Of a stretch of 64,000 nucleotides of DNA, positions 1 to 8,039 are shown piece by piece (positions within the stretch are counted from its first letter, which is position 1; each line of letters opens with the position of its first letter). The DNA comes from DALYJJ01 sp033763935 (GTDB taxonomy: Bacteria > Acidobacteriota > Terriglobia > Bryobacterales > Bryobacteraceae). The notes under the pieces were generated by a model. That model searched no databases and was not told the DNA's origin. It saw nothing but the letters and a program-made list of their open reading frames with translations. The stretch spans positions 62,001 to 126,000 of the forward strand of contig JANRJO010000057.1 in the NCBI GenBank assembly GCA_033763935.1, read 5' to 3'. The translations under genes were made by a program, and so were the position numbers.

Positions 1-56
1 GCGGCCAGCGGCGCTGCCAGCATCGCGAACAAGGCGAATCGGACCAGGCATGGCAT
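1..56 (-). CDS. N-terminus of a secreted protein (partial)
   Basis: An ATG at 54-56 opens a frame encoding MPCLVRFALFAMLAAPLAA before the window edge. This looks like a complete Sec signal peptide: a short n-region with one Arg, a hydrophobic core and an Ala-rich end. It lies 29 bases downstream of the LacI gene on the same strand, so it is probably the next gene in that transcript and may be the regulator's target. Nothing of the mature protein is visible, so its function is unknown. The call rests only on the signal-peptide-like composition and the position. Confidence 0.55.
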   Translation of the reverse strand, partial: MPCLVRFALFAMLAAPLA

Positions 57-85
57 CGCACCAGTCTACAGGCAACCGCTGCCGT

Positions 86-1084
86 CTAGCGGGGCCGGGA
101 AGAGTCTCCCACCTTCAACCGGCATGGCAGCTTGAGAGTGACGGGCGGCGTCTTGCAGACCCCTTCTATGCGGTCAAGCAGAAGGTTCGCCCCCTGGTGG
201 CCAAGCTCGTAGCTTGGCTGCACGACAGTAGTCAGGTCCGGCCCAAAGCCGCTCATGAGATCGATGGAATCGAACGTCACCAGGCCAAAATGTTCGGGTG
301 TGTGAAGGGACAGCCCGTGCGCGGCCTCCAGTGCGCCGGCCGCCATCAGGAGATTCGCCACGAACAGCGCGTCAGGCCGGTCCGGTGACGTCAGGAGATC
401 CATCGCCGCCCGGTGCCCCGATTCGCGGCGGAAATCGCCATGGACCGCGCGCATCGGCAGCCCCGCCTCCTTCATGGCCGAACGGTACCCCCTCAGCCGG
501 TCCGGCGCGATGTACATGGAGGGCGCCCCGCCGATGTAGGCGATGCGGCGGTACCCCGACGCGATCAGGTGTTCAATGCCCAAGGCGACCGCCGAGGCGT
601 TATCCACCATCACGGTATCCGCGGCAATCCCGCGGGGCCGACGGTCGAGACAGACAACCGGAGTGCCGCTCGTAAGCATCTTCTCGACATGCGGAAGCGG
701 ACCGCGTTCCAGCGCCACCACGAGTAGGACGCCGTCCAGGCGCCGGGTCTCGAGCACGCGGAACACCTGCCGCTCCCGCTCGGGCCGATCGTCAGTGTTG
801 AAAATGCTCAGCAGGTAGCCGCGCGCGGCCGCGGCGTCCTCGGCCCCTCGCACCATCTCCGGAAAGAACGGGTTGGTGATGTCGGAGATGACCATGCCGA
901 TTGTGTGCGTGCGCCGCGACTTCAGGCTCCGGGCAATGAAGCTGGGGCGATAGTCGAGCTCCGCCACTGCCTTGCGGACGCGCTGGCGCGTGTCTTCGCC
1001 GATGCGCCCCGAATCGGACAGGACGTGCGAAACCGTGGCGATGCTGACCTTGGCCCGGCGCGCAACATCCTTGATCGTGATCAT
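86..1084 (-). CDS. LacI-family transcriptional regulator
   Basis: A DNA-binding repressor or activator of the LacI/GalR family. The N-terminus ITIKDVARRAKVSIATVSHV is the classic helix-turn-helix, followed by the hinge helix region (RPSFIARSLKSRRT) and a periplasmic-binding-protein-like effector domain (IGMVISDITNPFF onward) that ends in the usual TTVVQPSYELG segment. The length of 332 residues is normal. The ATG at 1084 is chosen because the four extra residues from the upstream TTG (1096) precede the conserved MITIKDVA start. The ligand is not readable; such proteins usually sense a sugar or nucleoside. The downstream gene encodes a secreted protein, so sugar or polymer use is a plausible theme. 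Confidence 0.93.
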   Translation of the reverse strand: MITIKDVARRAKVSIATVSHVLSDSGRIGEDTRQRVRKAVAELDYRPSFIARSLKSRRTHTIGMVISDITNPFFPEMVRGAEDAAAARGYLLSIFNTDDRPERERQVFRVLETRRLDGVLLVVALERGPLPHVEKMLTSGTPVVCLDRRPRGIAADTVMVDNASAVALGIEHLIASGYRRIAYIGGAPSMYIAPDRLRGYRSAMKEAGLPMRAVHGDFRRESGHRAAMDLLTSPDRPDALFVANLLMAAGALEAAHGLSLHTPEHFGLVTFDSIDLMSGFGPDLTTVVQPSYELGHQGANLLLDRIEGVCKTPPVTLKLPCRLKVGDSSRPR

Positions 1085-1158
1085 GATGAAGCTCAAAAAT
1101 ACCGCACTTCATGCCCCCGGGCGTGGGCGTGGAGACGCAAACTATGCCGGCCCAGCCG

Positions 1159-1911
1159 CTAGTCTTTGTACGTGACGGCGTTCGCCAGGATCTGGGCGAA
1201 GGGCTCGATGTTGAAGTCCGCTTCTTCGTGGCCCGCCATGAAAAAGAACGCCGTCCCTTTGCCCACCTTCATCACCCAGCCCGCCGTCTCCTGCTGGTAC
1301 ACCTTGCCGTTGCGCGGATCGGTCCATTTGAAGCCCAGCAGCTTCGTCCGGGGAGCGTTGTGGATGTGGTTGAGGTATACCTCGCTTCCCGGTACCGTGA
1401 ACGAGGGCATCTCCCGCGAGGGACCGGCGCCGTTGGCGGCAAACAGCGTCTTTCCGTCGTACCGCACGCCCGCCGTGGTCACCGGGTGGCCGGGCGCGAG
1501 ATTTACCAACTCGAACGTCGTCGGGTCGTAGTAGCCGTACCCGCCTTCCTCCAGTTTTCCCAGCGGCAGCGTAATGGCGAACGCGGGCAGCCACTCCTTG
1601 TTCTTCCGCTTTCCCGAGCTGATGGAATGGTGCAGAAGGATGACCTTGCGGCCGCCGCGGAGATACTCGAGTATCGCCTTCTCGGTGGCGTCGTGAATGT
1701 CCTTGTGGATGTACACGAGCAATGCGTCGAAAGCCTCGAGCGACGCGGGCAACTCGCTCTGCGTCACGATCTTCGACTCCGCCTTCGTGCGAGCCCCCAG
1801 CTCACGGGACAGCGTCTCCATCGCCGGAATCTCGTCCGCTACAATCAGCAACCGTTGCGCCGCGCCCAGGCTGATCGCGGAAGCCAATAGCGCCAGTAAG
1901 AATCGCTTCAC
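1159..1911 (-). CDS. ThuA-like domain protein, secreted
   Basis: A 250-residue protein with a signal peptide (MKRFLLALLASAISLGAAQ) and a single ThuA-like fold, a class I glutamine-amidotransferase-like Rossmann domain. Visible signatures are LLIVADE after the signal peptide, LLVYIHKD, the conserved LLHHSIS strand-turn, the GHPVTTA segment and the C-terminal FFFMAGHEEADF. The family was named for a trehalose-utilisation gene, but most members have no defined reaction; in Acidobacteria and Planctomycetes they are commonly secreted and lie near glycan or heme-c genes. It is divergent from the amidohydrolase at 1963, with 51 bases between the starts. The family call is firm; the molecular role is unknown. 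Confidence 0.8.
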   Translation of the reverse strand: MKRFLLALLASAISLGAAQRLLIVADEIPAMETLSRELGARTKAESKIVTQSELPASLEAFDALLVYIHKDIHDATEKAILEYLRGGRKVILLHHSISSGKRKNKEWLPAFAITLPLGKLEEGGYGYYDPTTFELVNLAPGHPVTTAGVRYDGKTLFAANGAGPSREMPSFTVPGSEVYLNHIHNAPRTKLLGFKWTDPRNGKVYQQETAGWVMKVGKGTAFFFMAGHEEADFNIEPFAQILANAVTYKD

Positions 1912-1948
1912 GAAACCATGGTACGTCGAGCGCCGCGCAGCCGTACGC

Positions 1949-1954
1949 TACAAT
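1949..1954 (+). promoter_or_regulatory. -10-like hexamer TACAAT directly before the amidohydrolase start
   Basis: TACAAT lies eight bases before the ATG at 1963, so a transcript starting 6-8 bases downstream would have almost no leader. No Shine-Dalgarno sequence is seen in between and no convincing -35 box lies 16-18 bases upstream. Confidence 0.4.
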
Positions 1955-1962
1955 CGTCACCC

Positions 1963-3411
1963 ATGCGACTCCCCGCTGCTCTCGTCCTCTCCGCCGCCGC
2001 CCTCTCCGCACAGTACGACGTCGTGATCGCCGGGGGCCGCGTGATGGACCCGGAGTCTAAGCTGGATGCTCCACGGCACGTCGGAATTCGCAAAGGGAAG
2101 GTCGCGGCCCTCTCGCGCCGGCCCCTTCAGGGCAAGCTTGTCCTCGACGCGGCGGGACGCGTTGTCGCGCCTGGCTTTATTGACCTCCACGCCCACGGCC
2201 AGACCAATGAGGCGAACGAATATCAGGCACACGACGGAGTGACGACGGCGCTTGAACTCGAGGTGGGTGTGCCTGGGGTGGCTGCGTTCTTGAAATCGCG
2301 AGAGAACAAGGCCCTCATTAACTACGGGACAACCGCCGCGCACGGCGCTCTACGGACACTGGCCCTGCGGGAGTTCTCCGGGCAGTCATCGCAGGCCCAC
2401 GGCCTGGATTTCGATTTGACGATGAAAGGCCGGTACAAGGCGCTGGCCTCGCCGGAAGAGTTCTCTACACTGGCCGCGCATCTCGAACGCGGGCTCCGCG
2501 AGGGCGCCCTGGGTATCGGAATGGCCCACCAATACTATCCGGCGGCGTCGCGCGAAGAGATCTTCCGCGTGTTCCAGATGGCCCAGAGGTGGAGGGTCCC
2601 GATCTTCACCCACGTGCGATCGATGGGGGTAGAGGCGATGCAGGAAGTGATTGCGAACGCCGCGGCGACCGGCGTCTCGCTCCACATCGTCCACGTCAAC
2701 AGCATGAGCCTGGGCGCGCTGCCGCTGGTGCTCGATCTGATCGGCGCGGCGCGAGCGCGCGGTCTCGACATCACCACTGAGGCATATCCCTATACGGCCG
2801 CTTCGACTTACCTGGAATCGACAATGTTTGACGAGGGCTGGCAGGAACGCCTCGGCATCTCCTACCGCGACCTGCAGTGGGAGAAGACGGGCGAGCGGCT
2901 CACGCGGGAGACCTTCGAGCGCTATCGCAAACAGGGCGGGGCGGTAATCATCCACTTGATGAAGCCCGAATGGATTGAACGCGCGATGGCCACGCCGTTC
3001 GTGATGGTGGCGTCCGATGGCATGCCCTACGCGCCGGGCGCACACCCGCGCAGCGCGGGAACCTTCGCGCGGGTCCTTGGCCTGTATGTGCGCGAGCGGA
3101 AAGCGGTGTCGCTAATGGACGCGCTGGCGAAGATGACGCTCATGCCCGCGCAGCGCCTCGAGGCCATTGCTGCTCCGATGAAGAACAAAGGACGGATTCG
3201 CATCGGCGCGGACGCCGACATCACGGTATTCGATCCGGCGACCGTCACCGACACCGCGACCTTCGAACGGGGACTCAGCTTCTCGAGAGGGATCGATCAC
3301 GTGCTCGTCAACGGTGTGCCCGTCGTTCGCGATGGCAAGACGGTGCCCGGCGCTTTCCCGGGACGCCCCGTTACGGGAAGCCGACCTTCCTTGCTTCCGC
3401 CGGTTGGATGA
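1963..3411 (+). CDS. Secreted amidohydrolase, D-aminoacylase / N-acyl-D-amino-acid deacylase-like
   Basis: A metal-dependent amidohydrolase of 482 residues with a signal peptide (MRLPAALVLSAAALSAQ), so it is probably periplasmic. Family signatures appear in order: the N-terminal beta domain (YDVVIAGGRVMDPES), the metal motif APGFIDLHAHG, the later HIVHVNS and IIHLM segments, and the C-terminal VASDGMPYAPG...HPRSAGTFARVLG block characteristic of D-aminoacylases and relatives, followed by KNKGRIRIGADADITVFDP. Members hydrolyse N-acyl-D-amino acids or cyclic amides; the exact substrate cannot be read. The start at 1963 is preferred over the upstream in-frame ATG (1918) because it begins the signal peptide and sits just after a -10-like hexamer. 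The NmrA-like gene follows 16 bases downstream. Confidence 0.85.
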   Translation: MRLPAALVLSAAALSAQYDVVIAGGRVMDPESKLDAPRHVGIRKGKVAALSRRPLQGKLVLDAAGRVVAPGFIDLHAHGQTNEANEYQAHDGVTTALELEVGVPGVAAFLKSRENKALINYGTTAAHGALRTLALREFSGQSSQAHGLDFDLTMKGRYKALASPEEFSTLAAHLERGLREGALGIGMAHQYYPAASREEIFRVFQMAQRWRVPIFTHVRSMGVEAMQEVIANAAATGVSLHIVHVNSMSLGALPLVLDLIGAARARGLDITTEAYPYTAASTYLESTMFDEGWQERLGISYRDLQWEKTGERLTRETFERYRKQGGAVIIHLMKPEWIERAMATPFVMVASDGMPYAPGAHPRSAGTFARVLGLYVRERKAVSLMDALAKMTLMPAQRLEAIAAPMKNKGRIRIGADADITVFDPATVTDTATFERGLSFSRGIDHVLVNGVPVVRDGKTVPGAFPGRPVTGSRPSLLPPVG

Positions 3412-3427
3412 AAGCATCTACTCCGGC

Positions 3428-4273
3428 ATGGACCAGACCAATCGACTCATCTTCGTTGCCGGCGCCACCGGCCAGCAGGGCGGCGCCGTGGCTGATGCAC
3501 TCCATCGCGCAGGCTGGCGCGTGCGTACGATTACGCGAGACCCTGGCAAGCCCGCCGCACAGGCGCTGGCCGCGAAGGGAATAGAGGTCCAGAAAGGCGA
3601 CCTGGAAGACCGGCCGTTCTTGGAATCGGCGCTTGCCGGATGTTCAGGAGTGTTCGCGGTCACCACGCCGTTTGGTCCCGGGCTCGAATCGGAAGTGAGA
3701 CAGGGCTACAACCTTGCCGAGGTCGCGAAGAAGGCGGGCGTCTCGCACTTCGTCTTTGCCTCTGTGGGAGCCGCGGACCGCAACACCGGCATTCCGCACT
3801 TTGAGACGAAGTGGAAGGTGGAGCAGCGCATTCAGGAACTCGCGCTGCCGGCAACCATTCTGCGGCCCGTGTTCTTCATGGAGAATTTCCTGAATTTCAG
3901 CCGGCCCGACTTCGAGAAGGGCGTGCTGGCGCTGCCCGCGCCCGCCGATAAGCCGATGCCGATGGTAGCGGTGGAAGATATCGGCCGCTTCGCGGCAGCC
4001 GCCTTCGCCGCTCCGGGCGACTTCATCGGTAAGGTCTTCGAATTGGCCGGCGACGAACCGAGTCCCGCGGGCGCGGCGGCGATCATCGAAAGGGTGGCCG
4101 GAAAACCGTTGACCTATCATGCTCTGCCTGCCAGCGTCGTTCCCGACGAGGATCTCCGCCTGATGTTCGAGTGGTTCTACGAGCACGGCTTCAACGTCGA
4201 CATCGCCGCGCTGAACCGCATCATTCCGATGCGGCGCTTTGAAGAGTGGGCTGCCGCCCAGAAGTGGATCTAG
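3428..4273 (+). CDS. NmrA-like NAD(P)-binding protein
   Basis: A 281-residue atypical short-chain dehydrogenase of the NmrA/HSCARG type. The Rossmann motif is LIFVAGATGQQGG at residues 6-18; the phrases FAVTTPF, FVFASVG and ILRPVFFMENFL are characteristic of the family, which often senses NAD(P)H rather than catalysing, although quinone-reductase-like members exist. The ATG at 3428 fits the Rossmann start; the long upstream extension from 3314 overlaps the previous gene. It likely shares a transcript with the amidohydrolase. Its TAG stop lies in a CTAG palindrome shared with the stop of the convergent acyl-CoA synthetase gene. Confidence 0.85.
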   Translation: MDQTNRLIFVAGATGQQGGAVADALHRAGWRVRTITRDPGKPAAQALAAKGIEVQKGDLEDRPFLESALAGCSGVFAVTTPFGPGLESEVRQGYNLAEVAKKAGVSHFVFASVGAADRNTGIPHFETKWKVEQRIQELALPATILRPVFFMENFLNFSRPDFEKGVLALPAPADKPMPMVAVEDIGRFAAAAFAAPGDFIGKVFELAGDEPSPAGAAAIIERVAGKPLTYHALPASVVPDEDLRLMFEWFYEHGFNVDIAALNRIIPMRRFEEWAAAQKWI

Positions 4274-6168
4274 GAGCGAAACGCTTCCAGTGCGGCTGGG
4301 TTGGCGACCGTGGAAGCGTCGCCCAGGGGCTGGCCAAGGTAGTGCGCGCGAATGAGCCGCCGCACTACCTTTCCGCTCTGGGTCTTCGGTAACTCCGGGA
4401 CAGCGATCAGCGCGCGCGGCCGGAACGTGGGTCCGAGTACCGAAACGACATGCTGCGTAAGTTCGGCGGCAGGGGTCTCTTGCCTCAGTACCACGAATCC
4501 GACAATCGCCTCTCCCGTCACCTCGTCCGGGACGCCGATCACCGCCGCCTCCGCCACCGCTTGGTGGCGCATGAGTGCTTCTTCCACCTCCGCCGGCCCC
4601 ACCTTCCGGCCCGCGACGTTCATGGATTCGTCGGCACGGCCGTGGAGAAACCAGTCGCCGTCCGCATCCACACTCGCCCAATCGCCGTGATACCAGACGC
4701 CCGGCCAGCGGCTCCAGTACGTGTCGAGGTAGCGCTGCGGGTCGCCCCAGACGCCGCGTGTCATCGAAGGCGCAGGGCGCGTGCAAACGAGGTAGCCCGT
4801 CTCGCCGCGCACGGGCCGGCCCTCTTCATCGAAGACCTCCGTCGACATGCCGGGAGCAGGCGCACCAAGCGAGCAAGGCTTCAGCGGCTGAATGGGCAGC
4901 GGAAACAGGAAGCAGCCGACGATCTCCGTACCGCCGGAAATATTAATGATGGGGCACCGACGCTTGCCTACCTTCTCGAAGAACCACCGGTAGGAACTGT
5001 CGTCCCAGGGTTCTCCGGTCGAGCCGAGCAGCCGGAGTGACTCCATCGAGTGGCGGTTTGCCCCATTGTCGCCGGCGCGCATAAGGACGCGGATCGCGGT
5101 CGGCGAGATACCAAGGGTGGTGATGCCGTGGCGCTCAATCATCTGCCATAGACGATCCGGGGCAGGGAAGTCGGGCGCTCCGTCGTAGAGGAAGATGGTG
5201 CCGCCGAAGTTGTGGTTCCCGATGATCGTCCACGGGCCCATCATCCAGCCGATGTCGGACAGCCAGAAGAAGCGGTCGTCCGGCTTGCGGTCAAAGGCCA
5301 GATAGATCTCCTTCGTCATTTGCGCGAGGCATCCTGCGTGAGTGTGCACCGCGCCTTTGGGCTGACCGGTCGTTCCGCTCGTGTAGATGAGAAGCGCCTT
5401 GTCTTCCGACTCGAGCGGCAGCGTCTCGCACTCGTGCGATTCCTGCAGCACGTCGTCCCACCACCGGTCTTGCACGCCCCAGGGAACGTCGCCGCGGCGA
5501 TACTGCAGCACCACCACCCGCCGCACCTTCGTCCCTTCGAGCGCTTCGTCGACCTTCGCCTTGAGCGGCACGCGCTTGCCGCGCCGTTCGAGCGAGTCCG
5601 CGGTGAACACCACTCGGGCGCCCGAGTCTGCCAGGCGCGTCTGAATCGCGCCTGCACCGAACCCGGCGAAGATCGGGACCACAATCAGGCCAATCTTCAG
5701 GGCGGCGTAGAGGATGGTCACCACTTCAGGGACCATCGGCATCACCATCGCGATGCGGTCGCCCTTCTCGAGTCCCATCGCGCGCAAGGCGTTGGCCAGC
5801 CGCCCGACGTCGCCGGCGAGTTCGGGAAACGACACCGACCGCCGCTCGCCGTTCTCGCCCTCCCACAGAATCGCCGGCCGCTGGTCCTTGATGTGACGAT
5901 CCAGGCAGTTGTGAACGATATTGATCTGCCCATCGACGAACCACTCTGACCACTCCGGTGGACGATACAGCCGCAGCACGCGACTGTACGGCCGGTACCA
6001 CTCGATGCCGCACTCCTTCACCATCGCGTCCCAGAACAGTTCCGGTTCCTCGCGCGACCACATCAGAAAGACCTCACGGTCGTCGAAGCCCATCTTCTGC
6101 ATGAAGCGCCAGGCGTTCGTCTGCTCGGCGAACTTTCTAGTCGGCGCCCAGATGTAATCGCCGCTCAC
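4270..6168 (-). CDS. AMP-forming acyl-CoA synthetase (acetyl-/acetoacetyl-CoA synthetase-like)
   Basis: A 632-residue adenylate-forming ligase with an ACS-type N-terminal domain. The core A3 motif YTSGTTGQPKGA is visible, followed by the ACS-like WLSDIGWMMGPW, the A5-type ISGGTEIVG, the A7-type YHGDWASVD and the C-terminal LPKTQSGKVVRR, whose Lys is the catalytic (and often acetylated) residue. It starts with GTG at 6166-6168, overlapping the upstream flavin reductase stop in GTGA, so it is translationally coupled. It is the third gene of the homogentisate dioxygenase operon. Homogentisate cleavage yields fumarate and acetoacetate, so activation of acetoacetate is a reasonable inference, but a short-chain fatty acid or aromatic acid is also possible. 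Confidence 0.9.
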   Translation of the reverse strand: MSGDYIWAPTRKFAEQTNAWRFMQKMGFDDREVFLMWSREEPELFWDAMVKECGIEWYRPYSRVLRLYRPPEWSEWFVDGQINIVHNCLDRHIKDQRPAILWEGENGERRSVSFPELAGDVGRLANALRAMGLEKGDRIAMVMPMVPEVVTILYAALKIGLIVVPIFAGFGAGAIQTRLADSGARVVFTADSLERRGKRVPLKAKVDEALEGTKVRRVVVLQYRRGDVPWGVQDRWWDDVLQESHECETLPLESEDKALLIYTSGTTGQPKGAVHTHAGCLAQMTKEIYLAFDRKPDDRFFWLSDIGWMMGPWTIIGNHNFGGTIFLYDGAPDFPAPDRLWQMIERHGITTLGISPTAIRVLMRAGDNGANRHSMESLRLLGSTGEPWDDSSYRWFFEKVGKRRCPIINISGGTEIVGCFLFPLPIQPLKPCSLGAPAPGMSTEVFDEEGRPVRGETGYLVCTRPAPSMTRGVWGDPQRYLDTYWSRWPGVWYHGDWASVDADGDWFLHGRADESMNVAGRKVGPAEVEEALMRHQAVAEAAVIGVPDEVTGEAIVGFVVLRQETPAAELTQHVVSVLGPTFRPRALIAVPELPKTQSGKVVRRLIRAHYLGQPLGDASTVANPAALEAFRS

Positions 6169-6776
6169 TTTCCAGGCCTCGCGAGGTCAAAGCGGTCCGT
6201 GGTTCGCACGTACGTCGGCCCGCCCATGCGCCCGATCGCGTGCAAATTGTCGGGATCAATCCTGTAGTTGTCGAACAACTCATCGGCCACGTGAAAGCGC
6301 ACCACTTCGCCTAAGACGATACTGCCGCCCAGCGGCTTAGGGCTCACGTGCACTACCTGCACCAGGCGGCACTCCATCGAGATCTTCGCTTCCCCTACCC
6401 GCGGCGGCTTCACGCAGTCGCTCGGAGCCGCCGTCAGGCCAGAGACCTCGAACTCGTCGACCTCCGGCGGAAACTCCGGAGAGCACGCATTCATCGGGCC
6501 CGCAAACTCCTCACTCACCACGTTCACCACGAACTCTCGCGTCGCTTCGATGTTCAGCAAGGTATCTTTGCGCGAACCGTCCGAACCGCGCACCATGGGA
6601 CTGAAGGCGATGACCGGCGGGTTCGCGCTGACGCCGGTGAAGAAGGAGAACGGCGCCAGGTTTCGCACTCCCGCCGCGCTGAGCGACGACACGAAGGCAA
6701 TCGGCCGCGGCACGATGACTCCGACCATCAATTTGTAGATATTGCGAAAGTCGTGCTCGGCGGGATCGATCTTCAC
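6165..6776 (-). CDS. Flavin reductase-like FMN-binding protein
   Basis: A 203-residue protein of the flavin-reductase / DIM6-NTAB family with an FMN-binding split barrel. Signatures are GVIVPRPIAFVSS, NLAPFSFFTGVSANPP and the RTTDRFDLARP C-terminus. The GTG start at 6774-6776 is chosen because it opens the typical family start (VKIDPAEHDFRNIY) and forms a GTGA overlap with the upstream dioxygenase stop; a start at 6833 would run far into that gene. Such proteins supply reduced flavin to monooxygenases or act as flavoproteins themselves. Its presence between hmgA and an acyl-CoA synthetase suggests a step in aromatic amino acid breakdown, but no matching monooxygenase is in the window. Confidence 0.87.
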   Translation of the reverse strand: MKIDPAEHDFRNIYKLMVGVIVPRPIAFVSSLSAAGVRNLAPFSFFTGVSANPPVIAFSPMVRGSDGSRKDTLLNIEATREFVVNVVSEEFAGPMNACSPEFPPEVDEFEVSGLTAAPSDCVKPPRVGEAKISMECRLVQVVHVSPKPLGGSIVLGEVVRFHVADELFDNYRIDPDNLHAIGRMGGPTYVRTTDRFDLARPGK

Positions 6777-7897
6777 CGTGTCTCGGCTCCCACCGGCTTC
6801 GCCGCGCCCCAACTGGCCCAGTATTCCTTCCACTCCACGGTTTCGCCCGCCGGCAGTACACGGATCGGATTGAGGCCATCGAGCATCACCGCGTACTCGT
6901 CCGTCCGCGTCTTCTTCGCCTGGTTCGCCAGCGCCTTCGGATGCGGCCCGTGATGGATGCCGCGCGGGTGAAGCGTGGCCATCCCCGGCTTGATGTTGTC
7001 CTTACTGAAGAAGTCGCCGTCGTGATAGAAGAGGAACTCGTCGTAGTCGGTGTTTCGGTGGAAGAAGGGCACGCGTAAAGCGTCGGCTTCCTCCTCCAGC
7101 GGCCGCGGCACGAAACTGCAGACCACGGCGCCGGCCGTTACGAAGGTCGTGTGCGCGCTGGGCGGCAGGTGCGCCCGGTGAGACATCACCGGCCGGATAT
7201 CCCGCAAGTTGATCTTCCAAGCCGTCAGGTCGCCCTTCCAGCCCACCACGTCAATCGGATTCCACGGGTAGACGACCTTTGAGATGTCGTCCTCGCTCTT
7301 GATCCAGACTTCCCACTCGCGCTCGTCGTCGAGGTTGGGCGCCGGCTCGGGTGTCACAATCACGCCCGGATCGTACAACGCCTGCTGCCCGATCAGTCCC
7401 CGCTCCGGCTGCTCGAACTCACCCCGCGATTCAACCACCAGGAAGAAGTTGTCACGTGTCTCCGGAACCAGACGATACGTCATAGCGCGCGGAAGGACGA
7501 TATAGTCGCCGCGCTCGAAGTTGAGCGGCCCGAAGTCCGTCTCCACCACCCCGCTGCCGCGATGCACGAAGTAGAGCTCGTCACCGTCCGCGTTACGGAA
7601 GTAGAAGGGCATGGGGTCAGAGCGGCGAGACACTGAGACCTTGACGTCGTTGTTACCGAGGAAGGCGGCCGGCATGCCATGAGCCGAATCAAGGTCGGTG
7701 GGCCGGAGCTTGTTCAGGTCGAAGCAGTGCGGCCGCAGCTTTCCTTCAAAGCGAACCCAGCCGGTGGGCGGGTGCGCGTGGTAGAGGTGGGCAGTCTTTC
7801 CGTAAAAGCCTTTACGCCCGTGCTCCTCTTCGTAGGTTCCCTCGGGCAACCCGACGTGGGCTTGCTTGGCAAACTTGCCTTTCATGAGCGGGTGCAT
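6773..7897 (-). CDS. hmgA: Homogentisate 1,2-dioxygenase
   Basis: Opens the aromatic ring of homogentisate to maleylacetoacetate in tyrosine degradation. The 374-residue cupin protein shows the bacterial HGD pattern: an N-terminal YHAHPPTGW region, a central YFVHRGSGVVETDFG cupin strand with ERGDYIVLPRAM, a C-terminal FYHDGDF segment and the LHPRGIHHGPHP iron-site loop. The length fits the shorter bacterial form; the animal and Pseudomonas enzymes are about 440 residues. It heads an operon with a flavin reductase and an acyl-CoA synthetase, each joined by a four-base overlap, and is divergent from phenylalanine hydroxylase. The partner genes for maleylacetoacetate isomerase, fumarylacetoacetase and 4-hydroxyphenylpyruvate dioxygenase are not in the window. 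Confidence 0.92.
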   Translation of the reverse strand: MHPLMKGKFAKQAHVGLPEGTYEEEHGRKGFYGKTAHLYHAHPPTGWVRFEGKLRPHCFDLNKLRPTDLDSAHGMPAAFLGNNDVKVSVSRRSDPMPFYFRNADGDELYFVHRGSGVVETDFGPLNFERGDYIVLPRAMTYRLVPETRDNFFLVVESRGEFEQPERGLIGQQALYDPGVIVTPEPAPNLDDEREWEVWIKSEDDISKVVYPWNPIDVVGWKGDLTAWKINLRDIRPVMSHRAHLPPSAHTTFVTAGAVVCSFVPRPLEEEADALRVPFFHRNTDYDEFLFYHDGDFFSKDNIKPGMATLHPRGIHHGPHPKALANQAKKTRTDEYAVMLDGLNPIRVLPAGETVEWKEYWASWGAAKPVGAETR

Positions 7898-7927
7898 GTG
7901 TGTAGGACTCCGATTCCCAGGCGTTGC

Positions 7928-8026
7928 GTACTGCCCTCATTATGCTCGCGTCGCTTCGCGAAAGACAACACCACAGTATTGTGGTGCGAAAGTGAATTCG
8001 AGCGCATAATGGAATCAGGGCAGTAC
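7928..8026. promoter_or_regulatory. Mirrored bidirectional control region between hmgA and phhA
   Basis: Three nested inverted repeats share nearly one centre. The innermost is CACCACA (7969-7975), GTAT, TGTGGTG (7980-7986). The middle pair is CATTATGC (7938-7945) and GCATAATG (8004-8011), so each direction carries a -10-like CATAAT. The outer pair is GTACTGCCCT (7928-7937) and AGGGCAGTAC (8017-8026), exact over ten bases. The centres fall at 7977.5, 7974.5 and 7977. This is most simply a bidirectional promoter with a central operator for a dimeric regulator of phenylalanine/tyrosine catabolism. No regulator gene is adjacent. Confidence 0.7.
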
Positions 8027-8039
8027 TGGGGAGGACGCC

